A stretch of DNA of 64,000 bases from Mycobacterium arosiense ATCC BAA-1401 = DSM 45069 (GTDB taxonomy: Bacteria; Actinomycetota; Actinomycetes; Mycobacteriales; Mycobacteriaceae): positions 1 to 64,000 of the forward strand of contig NZ_MVHG01000011.1 in assembly GCF_002086125.1 (NCBI RefSeq), read 5' to 3'. Numbering within the stretch: position 1 is the stretch's first letter; every line of letters begins with the position of its first letter. The position numbers and the translations under genes were made by a program. The notes beneath the pieces were generated by a model. That model searched no databases, was not told the DNA's origin, and was given only the letters and a program-made list of their open reading frames with translations. This document shows, piece by piece, positions 63,530 through 64,000 of the stretch.

Positions 63530-64000
63530 CTAGGCTTTGATGGCTGCTGGGCGGAACATTCCTTGGCGCTTCATATGGTCAATGACGTTCTCGTAGTCTT
63601 TGCTGACGTCTTTGGCTCGGTATCCATACAGCGGGACGGGAAGGTAGTTGGTGTAGGCCTCATCCACGATCGAGCTACGTCGGACCGCCGGTGTGACCTT
63701 GTCACCGAAGCCTTCCTGTAAGTACTCCATCTGTTCGCGGTACACGCCGCCGGTGCCTGGCACGGCGCACGGCACGATGGCCAAAAGCGGGATGTCGATC
63801 CTGAAGGTCTTTTTGATGATCGCGAGTTCTTGCAAGAGCGCCTGGATGCCTTCTGATTCCTTGCCTGCTGGTTTGGTGCACATGATCAATCCCCATCCGC
63901 CGGAAGGGCCGTCCTCGTCGACTGAGGACGCGATCAGTGCCGTGGTGACTAGTGCGCTGTTGGAGCCGGGGGAGTCGATGAGGGTGACGTCAACAGGAGT
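63530..64000 (-). CDS. ParA-like ATPase, C-terminal part (cut by the window edge)
   Basis: The first visible residues on the minus strand are TPVDVTLIDSPGSNSAL, a Walker B motif. VTTALIASSVDEDGPSGGWGLIM and a C-terminal domain with IVPCAVPGTGGVYREQM follow. The Walker A part lies beyond 64000. Spacing and the RHH gene 4 nt after its stop mark this as a second ParA, different in sequence from the one at 61599. Segregation or operon control is the likely role. Confidence 0.75.
   Translation of the reverse strand, partial: TPVDVTLIDSPGSNSALVTTALIASSVDEDGPSGGWGLIMCTKPAGKESEGIQALLQELAIIKKTFRIDIPLLAIVPCAVPGTGGVYREQMEYLQEGFGDKVTPAVRRSSIVDEAYTNYLPVPLYGYRAKDVSKDYENVIDHMKRQGMFRPAAIKA

Overview
The window is GC-rich actinobacterial accessory DNA and is most likely part of a large mycobacterial plasmid. 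The lipoproteins, DUF732/DUF4333 proteins, PknH-type sensor domains and MacRS pair are all mycobacterial in style. A tap/tpg-like operon (55.0-58.2 kb), next to a ParA/ParB pair and part of a second ParA, suggests a linear plasmid. That topology is an inference, because no telomere is visible. No rRNA, tRNA or intact insertion sequence was seen.

Layout. 0-3 kb: hypothetical genes and a PIN-like protein. 3-12 kb: a 9-kb block bounded by two 91-bp direct repeats (89% identical). It holds a TetR / GT1 glycosyltransferase / extra ATP-synthase c-subunit operon and a complete array-less type IV-B CRISPR-Cas module. That module comprises csf1, cas11, csf2 and csf3, with divergent cysH, a small ORF and an ART-like gene, and a HEPN-like gene follows it. 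12-18 kb: small secreted and membrane proteins. 18-23 kb: a chromosome-like block (permease, YiaA/B, acyltransferase, MacRS). 23-49 kb: an envelope-signalling island with two Ser/Thr kinases (one fused to a FecB-like binding domain), several PknH-type sensor proteins, paralogous lipoproteins, an FHA-HTH regulator, SseB-like and DUF4333 proteins. 40.6-44 kb: a translationally coupled antitoxin / RES toxin / Cas12m operon with a two-spacer CRISPR array directly downstream. 49-53 kb: membrane protein, DIP1984, decayed lipoprotein genes. 53-59 kb: tap/tpg-like replication region. 59-64 kb: small regulators and two partition loci.

The outstanding points are as follows. (1) Two adaptation-less CRISPR systems (IV-B and V-M) lie on one replicon. 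(2) The Cas12m reading frame overlaps a toxin-antitoxin operon by 4 bp at each junction and carries a mini-array. (3) A mobile c-subunit has substitutions at the drug-contact positions of AtpE, in one operon with a macrolide-type glycosyltransferase. (4) The kinase island shows a shared 15-bp promoter motif and repeated candidate phospho-threonine motifs. Several genes are split by single-base shifts, mostly in G/C runs, which may be assembly errors rather than true decay.
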